A stretch of DNA of 28,196 nt from contig JBHJOP010000128.1 in NCBI GenBank assembly GCA_050329575.1, positions 1-28,196 on the forward strand, given 5' to 3'. The stretch comes from JAUXFS01 sp050329575 (GTDB lineage: Bacteria; Pseudomonadota; Alphaproteobacteria; Rhodospirillales; Defluviicoccaceae). The notes under the pieces were generated by a model. It had not been told where the DNA came from and ran no database searches. It saw nothing but the letters and a program-made list of their open reading frames with translations. Within the stretch, counting starts at the first letter, position 1, and each line of letters opens with the position of its first letter. Shown piece after piece: positions 10,745 through 18,070 of the stretch. Made by a program: the position numbers and the translations under genes.

Positions 10745-11981
10745 AGCGCAGCGCTTCGGCCGGCTCGATGCGCGCCGCCCGCCACGACGGATAGACCGTC
10801 GCCAGGAACGTCAGCACCAGCGCCATCGCCACGATCGCAACCACCTCGACCCCGTCGACGTCGGCCGGCAGCTGCGACAGGAAGTAGATCTCGGCCGAGA
10901 ACAGCTCGGTCCCGGTCAGCCCCTGCAACAGCTGCCGTATGGCCTCGATGTTCTCGGCGAACCCCCAGCCGAGCAGAAAGCCGCCGAGGGTGCCGATGGT
11001 GCCGATGCTGGCACCGGCCAGGAAGAAGATCCGCATCACCATGCCGCGCGTCGCGCCCATGGTGCGCAGGATGGCGATGTCTCGACCCTTGTCGTTGACG
11101 AGCATGATGAGGCTGGAGACGATGTTGAACGCAGCGACGACGATGATCAGGGTGAGGATCAGGAACATCACGTTCCGTTCCACCTGGATGGCGGTGAAGA
11201 AGCTCGCATTCGCCCGCTGCCAGTCCTGAATGTTGCCGACAGGGCCGACCGCGGCGCGCACCGCCCCCACCAGTCGCGGCGCGAGGTCGGGGTTGCGGGT
11301 GAAGACCTCGAGAGTGGTGACCGCATCGGGAAGCTGAAAGTAGACCTGCGCCGCGTCGAGCGGCATGAACACGAACGCCGAGTCGTACTCGAACATGCCG
11401 ATGTCGAAGGTGGCGACGACCCGGTAGGCCCGCAAGCGGGGCACGGTGCCGAAGGCGGTGACGGTTCCCTTGGGCGAGATCAGGGTGACCGGATCGCCGA
11501 TCCCGAGCCCCATGCGTTCCGCCATGCGAGCGCCGATCAGCACCGCGTCGTCGCCCCGGAAGTCGTCGAGAGAACCGGCGGCGATGTTGTCGACCAGGAT
11601 CCGGCGGCGGCCGATGTCCTCCGGCCTGAGGCCGCGTACGATCGCGCCGCGGGAGACGCCATGGGCGGTCACCATCACCTGGCCTTCGATCATCGGATTG
11701 ACCACCACCACGCCCTCGACGCCGGCGACCGCATCGGCGAGGGTGTCGAAGTCCTGGAGGCCGCCGGGGGGTCCGTAGACGCTGAGATGGCCGTTGAGGC
11801 CGAGGATCCGCGACAGCAGTTCTTGACGAAACCCATTCATCACCGCCATCACGATGATCAGGGTGGCGACCCCGAGGACGATGCCCAGCAGGGAGAACCA
11901 GGCGATCACCGAAATGAACCCCTCGCGCCGCCGCGCCCGCAGGTAGCGCATCGCCACCATCCATTCGAAGGCGGAGAACAT
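10737..11981 (-). CDS. lolC: Lipoprotein-releasing ABC transporter permease LolC/LolE family
   Basis: A 414-residue inner-membrane permease. The first membrane helix is FISVIAWFSLLGIVLGVATLIIVMAVMNGF-like text (about 22-50), followed by the family motif MNGFRQELLSRILGLNGH. A large periplasmic domain comes next, then three C-terminal helices ending in ...YPSWRAARIEPAEALRYE, a FtsX-type terminus. It partners with LolD. Only one permease gene is adjacent, so it may form a homodimer or may have a second copy elsewhere; I cannot distinguish LolC from LolE. The ATG at 11981-11979 was chosen because MFSAFEWMVAMRYLRARR is the family start. It lies 11 bases after proS. Confidence 0.95.
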   Translation of the reverse strand: MFSAFEWMVAMRYLRARRREGFISVIAWFSLLGIVLGVATLIIVMAVMNGFRQELLSRILGLNGHLSVYGPPGGLQDFDTLADAVAGVEGVVVVNPMIEGQVMVTAHGVSRGAIVRGLRPEDIGRRRILVDNIAAGSLDDFRGDDAVLIGARMAERMGLGIGDPVTLISPKGTVTAFGTVPRLRAYRVVATFDIGMFEYDSAFVFMPLDAAQVYFQLPDAVTTLEVFTRNPDLAPRLVGAVRAAVGPVGNIQDWQRANASFFTAIQVERNVMFLILTLIIVVAAFNIVSSLIMLVNDKGRDIAILRTMGATRGMVMRIFFLAGASIGTIGTLGGFLLGWGFAENIEAIRQLLQGLTGTELFSAEIYFLSQLPADVDGVEVVAIVAMALVLTFLATVYPSWRAARIEPAEALRYE

Positions 11982-11992
11982 CGCGCCGCCCC

Positions 11993-13306
11993 CTACCCGA
12001 TCAGCCGCGACAGCGCCGATTCCGCACCGATCTCCTGCTTCTCGCCGCTCCTGCGGTTCTTGAGTTCGAGCATGCCGGTCCCGAGGCCGCGCGGGCCGAC
12101 CACCAGCTGCCACGGCAGCCCGATGAGGTCCATCTCGGCGAACTTGACGCCGGGCCGCTCGCTGCGATCGTCATAGAGGACGTCGACGCCACCTCTCCTC
12201 AGCCTGTCGTAGAGCGCGTCGCAGGCTTCGACGCACCTGGGATCGTCGGCCTTGAGGTTGATCAGCCCGACCTTGAACGGCGCGACGCTGTCGGGCCAGA
12301 CGATCCCGGCGTTGTCGTGGAAGGCTTCGACGATCGCTCCCGCCAGCCGCGAGACGCCGATTCCATACGACCCCATCTCGACGAACGCCGGTTCTCCGTC
12401 GGGGCCGGTGACGCTGGCCCTCATCGGCTGCGAATACTTGGTCCCGAAGAAGAAGATATGGCCCACTTCGATCCCCCGCCCGGTGACGAGCGCATCGCCG
12501 AGCGCCTTTTCCTGCTCGGGATCGCGCTCGGCGTCGGTCGCCGCATACCTGGCCGTGAAATGATCGACGATCGGCTGCAGGTCGCTTTCGAAATCGATCT
12601 CGCTCTCCTGCCAGTTCATGGCGAGAAAATCGCGATGATAGGCGATCTCGCTCTCGCCGGTGTCCGCGAGGACGAGGAACTCGTGGCTCATGTCGCCGCC
12701 GATCGGACCACTCTCGGCCCGCATCGGAATTGCCTTCAGCCCCATCCGCTCGAAGGTCCGCAGATAGCTCACGAACATCTTGTTGTAGGAGCGTCGCGCG
12801 CCCGTCTTGTCGATATCGAAGGAATAGGCGTCCTTCATCAGGAACTCGCGCCCGCGCATCACCCCGAACCGCGGCCGGATCTCGTCGCGAAACTTCCATT
12901 GGATGTGGTAGAGAAGCTTCGGCAGCTGGCGATAGCTCCGGACGTCGGTGCGAAAGATCTCGGTGATCTGCTCTTCGTTGGTCGGGCCGTACAGCATGTC
13001 GCGCTGATGACGATCCCCGATGCGCAGCATCTCCGGGCCGTAGGCGTCGTAGCGGCCGCTCTCCCGCCACAGTTCCGCCGGCTGTATGGTCGGCATCAGC
13101 ATCTCGTGACAGCCGATGGCGTTCTGTTCTTCGCGGACGATCTGTTCGATCTTCTTCAGCACCCGGAACCCCAGCGGCAGCCACGAGTAGATCCCCGCAC
13201 TCGACTGCCGGATCATTCCGGCGCGGAGCATCAGCCGGTGCGAAGCGATCTGAGCCTCGGCCGGGTTTTCTTTCAGGGTCGGCAGGAAATAGCCGGAGAG
13301 GCGCAT
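11993..13306 (-). CDS. proS: Prolyl-tRNA synthetase, short alphaproteobacterial type
   Basis: A 437-residue class II synthetase that charges tRNA-Pro. Visible motifs: GIYSWLPLG (38-46), YGPTNEEQ (106-113), motif 2 with FRDEIRPRFGVMRGREF (139-155), and motif 3 GIGVSRLAGAI (315-325), followed by the anticodon-binding domain from about 343. It is far shorter than the about 570-residue E. coli enzyme because the large editing insertion between motifs 2 and 3 is missing. That is normal for alphaproteobacteria, which often use a separate editing protein. The frame stays open to 13567, but MRLSGYFLPTLKENPAEAQ is the family N-terminus. A promoter candidate lies about 45 bases upstream. It starts the proS-lolCE-lolD-dnaE run. 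The stop is TAG. Confidence 0.97.
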   Translation of the reverse strand: MRLSGYFLPTLKENPAEAQIASHRLMLRAGMIRQSSAGIYSWLPLGFRVLKKIEQIVREEQNAIGCHEMLMPTIQPAELWRESGRYDAYGPEMLRIGDRHQRDMLYGPTNEEQITEIFRTDVRSYRQLPKLLYHIQWKFRDEIRPRFGVMRGREFLMKDAYSFDIDKTGARRSYNKMFVSYLRTFERMGLKAIPMRAESGPIGGDMSHEFLVLADTGESEIAYHRDFLAMNWQESEIDFESDLQPIVDHFTARYAATDAERDPEQEKALGDALVTGRGIEVGHIFFFGTKYSQPMRASVTGPDGEPAFVEMGSYGIGVSRLAGAIVEAFHDNAGIVWPDSVAPFKVGLINLKADDPRCVEACDALYDRLRRGGVDVLYDDRSERPGVKFAEMDLIGLPWQLVVGPRGLGTGMLELKNRRSGEKQEIGAESALSRLIG

Positions 13307-13349
13307 CGGAGATCGACCTTTTCGGGAGTTCGGACCGCGGACCGCCGAG

Positions 13350-13378
13350 ACTGTACGAGATGGCCGCCGAGACATCAA
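13350..13378 (-). promoter_or_regulatory. Candidate sigma-70-type promoter for proS
   Basis: On the minus strand TTGATG (13378-13373), a 17-base spacer and TACAGT (13355-13350) match the housekeeping consensus at 4 of 6 in each box. The start point would fall near 13343, leaving a 5' leader of about 36 bases that contains AAAAGG as a ribosome-binding site. The spacing and position fit well. Confidence 0.45.
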
Positions 13379-13677
13379 CGACCCCGACCGGCCGGCGGAC
13401 AGCGAGGCCGCCCGACGGCCCCTCGGTCGGCGCAAGACCTTGGCACAAGCGCCTCCTTCGCTCACAACGTGGTCGGCGGGCTCGGATACCCCGAACAGGT
13501 CGCTCCGCGGGTGGTGTTCGTTCTGGCCGCGGGTTCGCTGCCAAGTCCGCCCTGGCCCAAGGCCCAAAAAAACGCGTGACGGCGGCGATTTCCGTCAGTA
13601 TTATCGAAAAAAAATTGTCTGCAAGGTGCCCGAATAAGCGACAATAACTGGCCCGGGTTTTGGGGGAAGTTGGAAAC

Positions 13678-13702
13678 GGGGCGTGACCGCAACAAGCGCC
13701 CC
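13678..13702. repeat. REP-like imperfect palindrome
   Basis: GGGGCG (13678-13683) and CGCCCC (13697-13702) form inverted arms, extended by a T-G pair, around a short loop. Read on the minus strand it begins GTAGGGGCG, a pattern common in dispersed extragenic palindromes of GC-rich bacteria. I noticed no second copy in this window, so membership of a repeat family is inference. Confidence 0.35.
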
Positions 13703-13740
13703 TACAAAAATGTGGCAGCCGTATGGCCGCTCCTTCATCA

Positions 13741-13775
13741 GGCAAGATCGGAAACGATCTTGCCGTTCGTTTTTC
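13741..13775 (+). terminator. Intrinsic terminator, plus-strand orientation
   Basis: GGCAAGATCG (13741-13750) and CGATCTTGCC (13755-13764) form a perfect 10-bp stem closed by the GNRA tetraloop GAAA. GTTCG and a run of five T (13770-13774) follow on the plus strand. On the minus strand no T-run follows the stem, so it is not a terminator for tag. It ends about 30 bases beyond the tag stop codon. Confidence 0.75.
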
Positions 13776-13806
13776 TCCCCCCTAACTGATTGAAAAATCA
13801 CCCGTT

Positions 13807-14361
13807 TCATTCGTAAAACCGGGGATCGGTGCGCGTCCACGGCGGCTCCTGGAGGGCGATGCTGGCATGGACCGGGCAATCGATCCGGTGTGCGCCCGGC
13901 AGATAGCCGATGCTGGTCAGGAACTCCCGAACCACCTCCGGGCCGGCGAAGCGGAATGTCGCGCGAAACATCTTTACCCAGGCCTCCAGCCGCTGCGGAT
14001 GGCGGGACGCGATCCAGGCATCGAAGCTGCCGTGGCTGTTGCGCACCGCACGCACCCGGCTCGCGTTGTCGATGATCGCCATCACCTTCGAGCGGTTGCG
14101 GATGATCCCGGGATCGGCGAGCAGGCGCCCGACATCGGTGTCGTCGTAGCCGGCGACGCGATCGACATCGAAGCCGTCGAACGCCGCCTGCAATGCCGAT
14201 CGTCGCTTCAGCACCAGCAGCCAGGAGAGACCCGCCTGAAAGATCTCCAGGCTGAAGCGCTCGAACAGCGCCGCCTCGTCGGACAGCGGGAACCCGTATT
14301 CGTGATCGTGGTACGGCCCGTGAACCGGATGTCCGCGCGCCGCATCGCAGTACCAGGACAT
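13807..14361 (-). CDS. tag: DNA-3-methyladenine glycosylase I
   Basis: A 184-residue base-excision repair enzyme that removes 3-methyladenine from alkylated DNA. The zinc-snap ligands are all present: Cys5, His18, and His158 with Cys162 (HxxxC). Glu39 and Trp47 in LEIFQAGLSW correspond to the base-recognition residues Glu38 and Trp46 of E. coli Tag. The block IIRNRSKVMAIIDNA is also typical. The ATG is separated by one base from the stop of the DUF1467 gene (TGA-G-ATG), so it is co-translated with it. This gene is not usually part of the rnj-DUF1467-proS array that I know from alphaproteobacteria, so it is probably a local insertion between DUF1467 and proS. Confidence 0.95.
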   Translation of the reverse strand: MSWYCDAARGHPVHGPYHDHEYGFPLSDEAALFERFSLEIFQAGLSWLLVLKRRSALQAAFDGFDVDRVAGYDDTDVGRLLADPGIIRNRSKVMAIIDNASRVRAVRNSHGSFDAWIASRHPQRLEAWVKMFRATFRFAGPEVVREFLTSIGYLPGAHRIDCPVHASIALQEPPWTRTDPRFYE

Positions 14362-14362
14362 C

Positions 14363-14602
14363 TCACCCCCGGAAGGAGACGACGCCCGAATCGACGATCA
14401 GGTAGACGATCACCCAGGCGACGGCGGCGACCACGGTGGTCGCGGCCATCTTGAGCGCCAGATGCGGTCGCTTCGGTGCGCTGGCGGCATGACCCTTGGC
14501 GATGTCGGCGTCATCCAGGGTCTTCACTCCCCATGGCAGCACCATGAAGATGACCACCCACCAGATCACCACGTAAACGGCTATCCCTGTCGCCCATCCC
14601 AT
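14363..14602 (-). CDS. DUF1467 family small membrane protein
   Basis: A 79-residue protein of unknown function, recognisable by its N-terminus MGWATGIAVYVVIWWVVIF and the following LPWGVKT. Two membrane helices are visible (about 5-24 and 50-71), joined by a polar loop with GHAASAPKRPHLALK. The family is widespread in alphaproteobacteria and is regularly found next to proS, which supports the call. The ATG is 14602-14600, with only a weak purine-rich stretch upstream. It is tightly coupled to tag. No function can be inferred beyond a membrane location. Confidence 0.9.
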   Translation of the reverse strand: MGWATGIAVYVVIWWVVIFMVLPWGVKTLDDADIAKGHAASAPKRPHLALKMAATTVVAAVAWVIVYLIVDSGVVSFRG

Positions 14603-14641
14603 GGCGCATGCCCGCTTCCGAGTCCGCGACGACGTTCCGGA

Positions 14642-14787
14642 TCAGGACGCCGGTCCCCGCTCGACCAAAACCTCGGAACCGCTGTGCACGGGTTCGTCGT
14701 GCGGCGCTGACGCGTTCCAGCCGAGAAGCTCGCGATCGGTCTTGACGGCGGCTTCGCGATCGCGGGGTGATCGAACCCGCCGATCAT
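14642..14787 (-). pseudogene. Probable decayed remnant of methylmalonyl-CoA epimerase gene (mce)
   Basis: In many alphaproteobacteria mce sits between rnj and the DUF1467 gene. Here that slot is only about 210 bases. It opens with a strong ribosome-binding site (AAGGAGAGG) and an ATG at 14787 encoding MIGGFDHPAIAKPP. That resembles the usual Mce start MIGRLNHVAIAVPD, with 8 of 14 identical by my recollection of the family. The frame then loses resemblance. A different frame with GC-ending codons continues to a TGA at 14644-14642, reading DRELLGWNASAPHDEPVHSG and ending in SEVLVERGPAS. Its tail could be the family's LVEL-like end, but this is weak. An intact Mce is about 134 residues, so most of it would be deleted. 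Alternatives are a small unrelated gene or random sequence. Confidence 0.35.
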
Positions 14788-14816
14788 ACTCCTCTCCTTC
14801 TCTGACGTCTGTTCAC

Positions 14817-16487
14817 TCATATCCTGACGAGATGGACGCGGGTCAACGGCTTCTTGCCGACCAGATCGCCGAATGCCCTCCGCACCGCCAACCTGACCAC
14901 CTCGCGCACCGCGTCATCGTCGCCGTAGATTCTTTCCGGCATCTCGTCAATCGCTCGCGAGACCTCCTGACCAACCCGGTCGCGGACCCGCGGGTCGTCG
15001 TCCTCCGCCAACCCGATGGTCGACAACTGCGGCGAGTCGATCGCATGCCGCCGGCCGTTGAGCACCACCGTGATCACCGCCACACCATTGTATATGGCCC
15101 TCTGGCGTTCGCGAACCAGATCGCCGTCGACGGGAACGAGGTCGTAGCCTTCCTTGCTGAGACGGCCCACCGCGACCGAACCGTCGACGGTCGCAGGTCC
15201 CGGCGCCAAGTGCAGCAGGTCGCCGTTCTCGACCACCTTCGCCTCCGGGATCCCGCACGCCAAGGCCAGATCGGCGTGCTCGCGCAGGTGCCGGAGTTCG
15301 CCGTGGACCGGGACGACGATCCGAGGCCGCACCAGCGCGTACATGCGGGCGAGTTCGTCGCGCGACGGATGGCCGGAGACATGGACGAACCCCTCGCGGC
15401 GGGTGACCACCTTGACGCCGAGGCGAACCAGCGCGTTGTGCAGGCGGCCGATCGCGGCCTCGTTGCCGGGGATCACCCGGGATGAGAACACCACCGTGTC
15501 GCCCGCCGCGAGCCTGCACCGCGGATAGCCGCCGCCGGCGATCCGCGCCAGCGCCGCCCGGGGCTCTCCCTGGCTGCCGGTGCAGATCACCAGCGTCCGC
15601 TCGCGCGGCAGATCGGCGAGGGCGCTTTCGTCGAGGAACGGCCGGACGTCGTCGAAGTAGCCGCATTCCCCAGCCGCCGCGGCGACCCTCCGCAGCGACG
15701 CACCGACCAGCACCACGTCACGGCCTGCGGTCGCTGCGACGTGCGCCATGGTCTTCAGGCGGGCGACGTTGGTCGCGAAGCAGGTCACGAGCACCAGGCC
15801 ACCGCAGCGGCCAATGAGATCGGTGAGCGGCTGCCGCAGCGCCCCTTCGGCCCCGGACGCCGTCGGCTCGAAAACGTTGGTCGAGTCGCAGATCATTGCG
15901 AGCACGCCCTCGTCGCCCAGCCGCCGCAGGGCTTCGAGGTCGGAGGTCGGACCGACCACCGGCTCCGGATCGAACTTCCAGTCGCCGGTGTGGAGCAATG
16001 TTCCCGCCGCGGTGCGGACGATCACGCCATTGGCGTCCGGGATCGAATGGGTCAGGCTCACCAGTTCGAGCGCGAACGGGCCGACCGCCACCCGCCCGCC
16101 GCTCGGTACTTCGACCAGCGGCACTTCGCCCGCGAACGGCTGTTCGGCGAGCTTGCGGCGGAGGACCGCCAGGGTGAACCGGGTGGCAAAGACCGGGCAC
16201 CGGAGCCGCGGCCAGAGGTAGGCGACGGCGCCGAGGTGATCCTCGTGGGCGTGGGTGAGCAGCAGGCCGTCGAGGCGGTCGCGTCGTTCCTCGATGAACG
16301 TCGGGTCGGGCATCAGGACATCGGTTCCGGGCAGCTCGCCGCGGGCGAACCCGATGCCGAGATCGATCATCAGCCAGCGTCGGCAGCCGGCCTCTCCGTA
16401 ACCGTAGAGGTTGAGGTTCATGCCGATCTCGCCCGCGCCCCCCAGCGGCACGAAGACCAGCGATTCGGCCCCGGCGGGCTCGGTCAT
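14817..16487 (-). CDS. rnj: Ribonuclease J
   Basis: A 556-residue metallo-beta-lactamase/beta-CASP ribonuclease for mRNA decay and rRNA maturation. The zinc motif HAHEDH is at 79-84, with His147 (LTHSIPD) and Asp169 (HTGDWKFDP) as further metal ligands. Beta-CASP motifs are CDSTNVF (200-206), GSQGEPRAAL, and HVSGHPSRDEL, followed by PVHGELRHLREHADLA. The ATG at 16487 overlaps the coaX stop as ATGA, which fixes the start against a longer open frame. The C-terminal residues match the short J domain. It ends with another ATGA overlap at 14820-14817. Confidence 0.96.
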   Translation of the reverse strand: MTEPAGAESLVFVPLGGAGEIGMNLNLYGYGEAGCRRWLMIDLGIGFARGELPGTDVLMPDPTFIEERRDRLDGLLLTHAHEDHLGAVAYLWPRLRCPVFATRFTLAVLRRKLAEQPFAGEVPLVEVPSGGRVAVGPFALELVSLTHSIPDANGVIVRTAAGTLLHTGDWKFDPEPVVGPTSDLEALRRLGDEGVLAMICDSTNVFEPTASGAEGALRQPLTDLIGRCGGLVLVTCFATNVARLKTMAHVAATAGRDVVLVGASLRRVAAAAGECGYFDDVRPFLDESALADLPRERTLVICTGSQGEPRAALARIAGGGYPRCRLAAGDTVVFSSRVIPGNEAAIGRLHNALVRLGVKVVTRREGFVHVSGHPSRDELARMYALVRPRIVVPVHGELRHLREHADLALACGIPEAKVVENGDLLHLAPGPATVDGSVAVGRLSKEGYDLVPVDGDLVRERQRAIYNGVAVITVVLNGRRHAIDSPQLSTIGLAEDDDPRVRDRVGQEVSRAIDEMPERIYGDDDAVREVVRLAVRRAFGDLVGKKPLTRVHLVRI

Positions 16488-17260
16488 CGGGCGATGTTTC
16501 GCTTGTGGATGGCGAGAAGCCCCTTGAGCGTCAGATCGGGATCCGAATGGTCGAGAACGGCGGTGCATTCGCTGAACAGCGGCGCGAGGCCACCGGTGGC
16601 CACCACCCCCATATCGCTTCCGAATTCGGCACGGATCCGTTCGATCATCCCCTCGACCATGCTGACGTAGCCCCAGAAGATCCCCGATCGCATCGCCTGC
16701 ACCGTGCCCTTGCCGATCACCCGTTCGGGCCGGCCGATCGCGACCCGCGGCAGTTGCGCCGAAGCCGAGTGGAGGGCCTCGAGGGAGAGATTGACCCCCG
16801 GGGCGATCACCCCGCCCATATAGCTGCCCTCGGCATCGATCACGTCGAAGGTGGTCGCGGTCCCGAAGTCGACGATGATGAGCGGGCCGCCGTACTCGTC
16901 GTACCCGGCGACGGCGTTGACCAGACGGTCGGCACCGACCTCCTCCGGGCGGTCGACGAGGATCCTCAGCCCGAGATCGACATCCGGCGCGCCGACGACC
17001 AAAGCCTGGCACCCGAAGTATTTGCGGCACAGGGTCCGCAGGCTGAACAGCGTCGCCGGCACCACGGTCGCGACGATGCCGGCGACCACCTGCGCGCGGT
17101 CGATCCCGTCGAGCGACATCAGCTGGGTCAGCCAGACGCCGATCTCGTCGGCGGTTCGGTTGACGTTGGTGGACGACCGCCACTCACCCTTGATCCGTCC
17201 GGCATCGTCGAAAACGGCAAACACGGTGTTGGTGTTCCCGCAGTCGATCGCCAGCAACAC
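16484..17260 (-). CDS. coaX: Type III pantothenate kinase
   Basis: A 258-residue ASKHA-fold enzyme that phosphorylates pantothenate as the first step of CoA synthesis; type III enzymes are not feedback-inhibited by CoA. The phosphate-binding IDCGNTNT is at 5-12, GADRL at 109-113 with the catalytic Asp111, and DFGTATTFD at 131-139, followed by GGVIAPGVNLSLEAL. The start is GTG (17260-17258), supported by AAGGAGG nine bases upstream. It lies 20 bases after birA, and rnj starts inside its stop codon. BirA and CoaX as neighbours supply two carboxylase-related cofactors, biotin and CoA. Confidence 0.96.
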   Translation of the reverse strand: MLLAIDCGNTNTVFAVFDDAGRIKGEWRSSTNVNRTADEIGVWLTQLMSLDGIDRAQVVAGIVATVVPATLFSLRTLCRKYFGCQALVVGAPDVDLGLRILVDRPEEVGADRLVNAVAGYDEYGGPLIIVDFGTATTFDVIDAEGSYMGGVIAPGVNLSLEALHSASAQLPRVAIGRPERVIGKGTVQAMRSGIFWGYVSMVEGMIERIRAEFGSDMGVVATGGLAPLFSECTAVLDHSDPDLTLKGLLAIHKRNIAR

Positions 17261-17280
17261 GGCCTCTCCCCTCCTTCTCG

Positions 17281-18057
17281 TTAGGCGTTCGCCGCGGCGG
17301 ACGCCGGAAACACGTCACCGAACGTGATCAACCGACGGCGCCCGTCCCGGCTCAGCACCAGCGCACCGTTCTCGTCGAGATCCGCAAACACGCCGTGCAA
17401 GCTCTCGCCCTCGAGCCGGACCGTGATCGGCCGCCCCAGACCATGGGCGCGCTGCAGCCAGGCCGCCCGGATCGCCGCGAATCCGTGGTCGTGCCACAAC
17501 GTCATGCAGCGTTGCAGGGATCCGCCATAGGCCTGCAGGACGGCCTCGACGCCGACCCCGGCGGCGCTGCCTTCGGCAGCGAGCGACGTCGCCGGGTACT
17601 GGCCCTCCCCGCCGGTCGGGTGCAGCGCGACGTTGATGCCGACGCCGATGGCCAGCCAGTCGAGGGACCCCATCCCTGCAGACGACGACTCGATCAGGAT
17701 GCCGGCGATCTTGCGGCCGCCGACGAGCACGTCGTTGGGCCACTTGCAGGTGACGACCGCATCGTCCGGCAGCATCGCGGCGACCGCGTCGCCGACCGCC
17801 ACGGCGGTGACGAAGCCGACCTGCAACGCCTTCGCCGCAGCGTAGCCGGGCCGCAACAACAGCGAGCAGTACAGGTTTCCGGGTGGCGATGTCCAGGCGC
17901 GCCCCCGCCGGCCGCGACCAGCGGTCTGCTCCCGCGCCCACACCAGGGTGCCCTCGACCGCCCCCTGGCCGGCCCGCCTCTTGATCTCCTGGTTGGTGGA
18001 ATCGACGCTGTCGAGGCTGACCAACCGGTAGACATCGGAGATCGCCGGACCGGCCAT
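17281..18057 (-). CDS. birA: Biotin--[acetyl-CoA-carboxylase] ligase, no DNA-binding domain
   Basis: A 258-residue biotin-protein ligase that activates biotin with ATP and attaches it to carboxylase lysines. Motifs: STNQEIK (20-26), GRGRRGRAW (47-55) for biotinyl-AMP binding, KWPNDV (105-110), GGRKIAGILIE and GVGINV (138-143). The protein starts directly at the catalytic domain, so the N-terminal winged helix of E. coli BirA is absent. It is therefore a monofunctional group I ligase and not a repressor. It lies 13 bases after nuoN and 20 before coaX. It ends with TAA. Confidence 0.95.
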   Translation of the reverse strand: MAGPAISDVYRLVSLDSVDSTNQEIKRRAGQGAVEGTLVWAREQTAGRGRRGRAWTSPPGNLYCSLLLRPGYAAAKALQVGFVTAVAVGDAVAAMLPDDAVVTCKWPNDVLVGGRKIAGILIESSSAGMGSLDWLAIGVGINVALHPTGGEGQYPATSLAAEGSAAGVGVEAVLQAYGGSLQRCMTLWHDHGFAAIRAAWLQRAHGLGRPITVRLEGESLHGVFADLDENGALVLSRDGRRRLITFGDVFPASAAANA

Positions 18058-18070
18058 GCGGGCCGTCGTC

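Larger units (their letters stand above)
13640..13775 (+). ncRNA. Candidate plus-strand small RNA ending at an intrinsic terminator
   Basis: The only strong intrinsic terminator noticed in the window points along the plus strand, while every gene is on the minus strand. A plus-strand transcript reaching it is therefore implied, and the AT-rich stretch before it is the natural place. The 5' end is a guess; a weak box pair TTGTCT (13615-13620) and GACAAT with a 19-base spacer is visible just upstream. The transcript would contain the palindrome at 13678-13702. I do not recognise an RNA family. Confidence 0.3.
13379..13806. other. Intergenic region between tag and the proS promoter
   Basis: No protein gene is supported here. 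The half near proS (13379-13560) is GC-rich like the rest of the window. The half near tag (about 13565-13806) is clearly more AT-rich, with A and T runs of seven and eight bases. It holds a REP-like palindrome and a plus-strand intrinsic terminator. The short open frames on both strands have no family resemblance and no coding character. Confidence 0.7.

Noticed and set aside
11993..13306. ProRS lacking its editing domain seen as a truncation
   Set aside because: Absence of the large insertion is normal for alphaproteobacterial ProRS.
13307..13567. In-frame extension of proS upstream to 13567
   Set aside because: The family N-terminus starts at 13306, the extension has no similarity, and a promoter candidate lies inside it.
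13462..13879. Short minus-strand open frames in the tag-proS gap
   Set aside because: They run across the palindrome, the terminator stem and A/T runs and have no protein family features.
17281..18057. BirA lacking its DNA-binding domain seen as a truncation
   Set aside because: Monofunctional biotin ligases without the winged helix are common, and the start follows nuoN closely.
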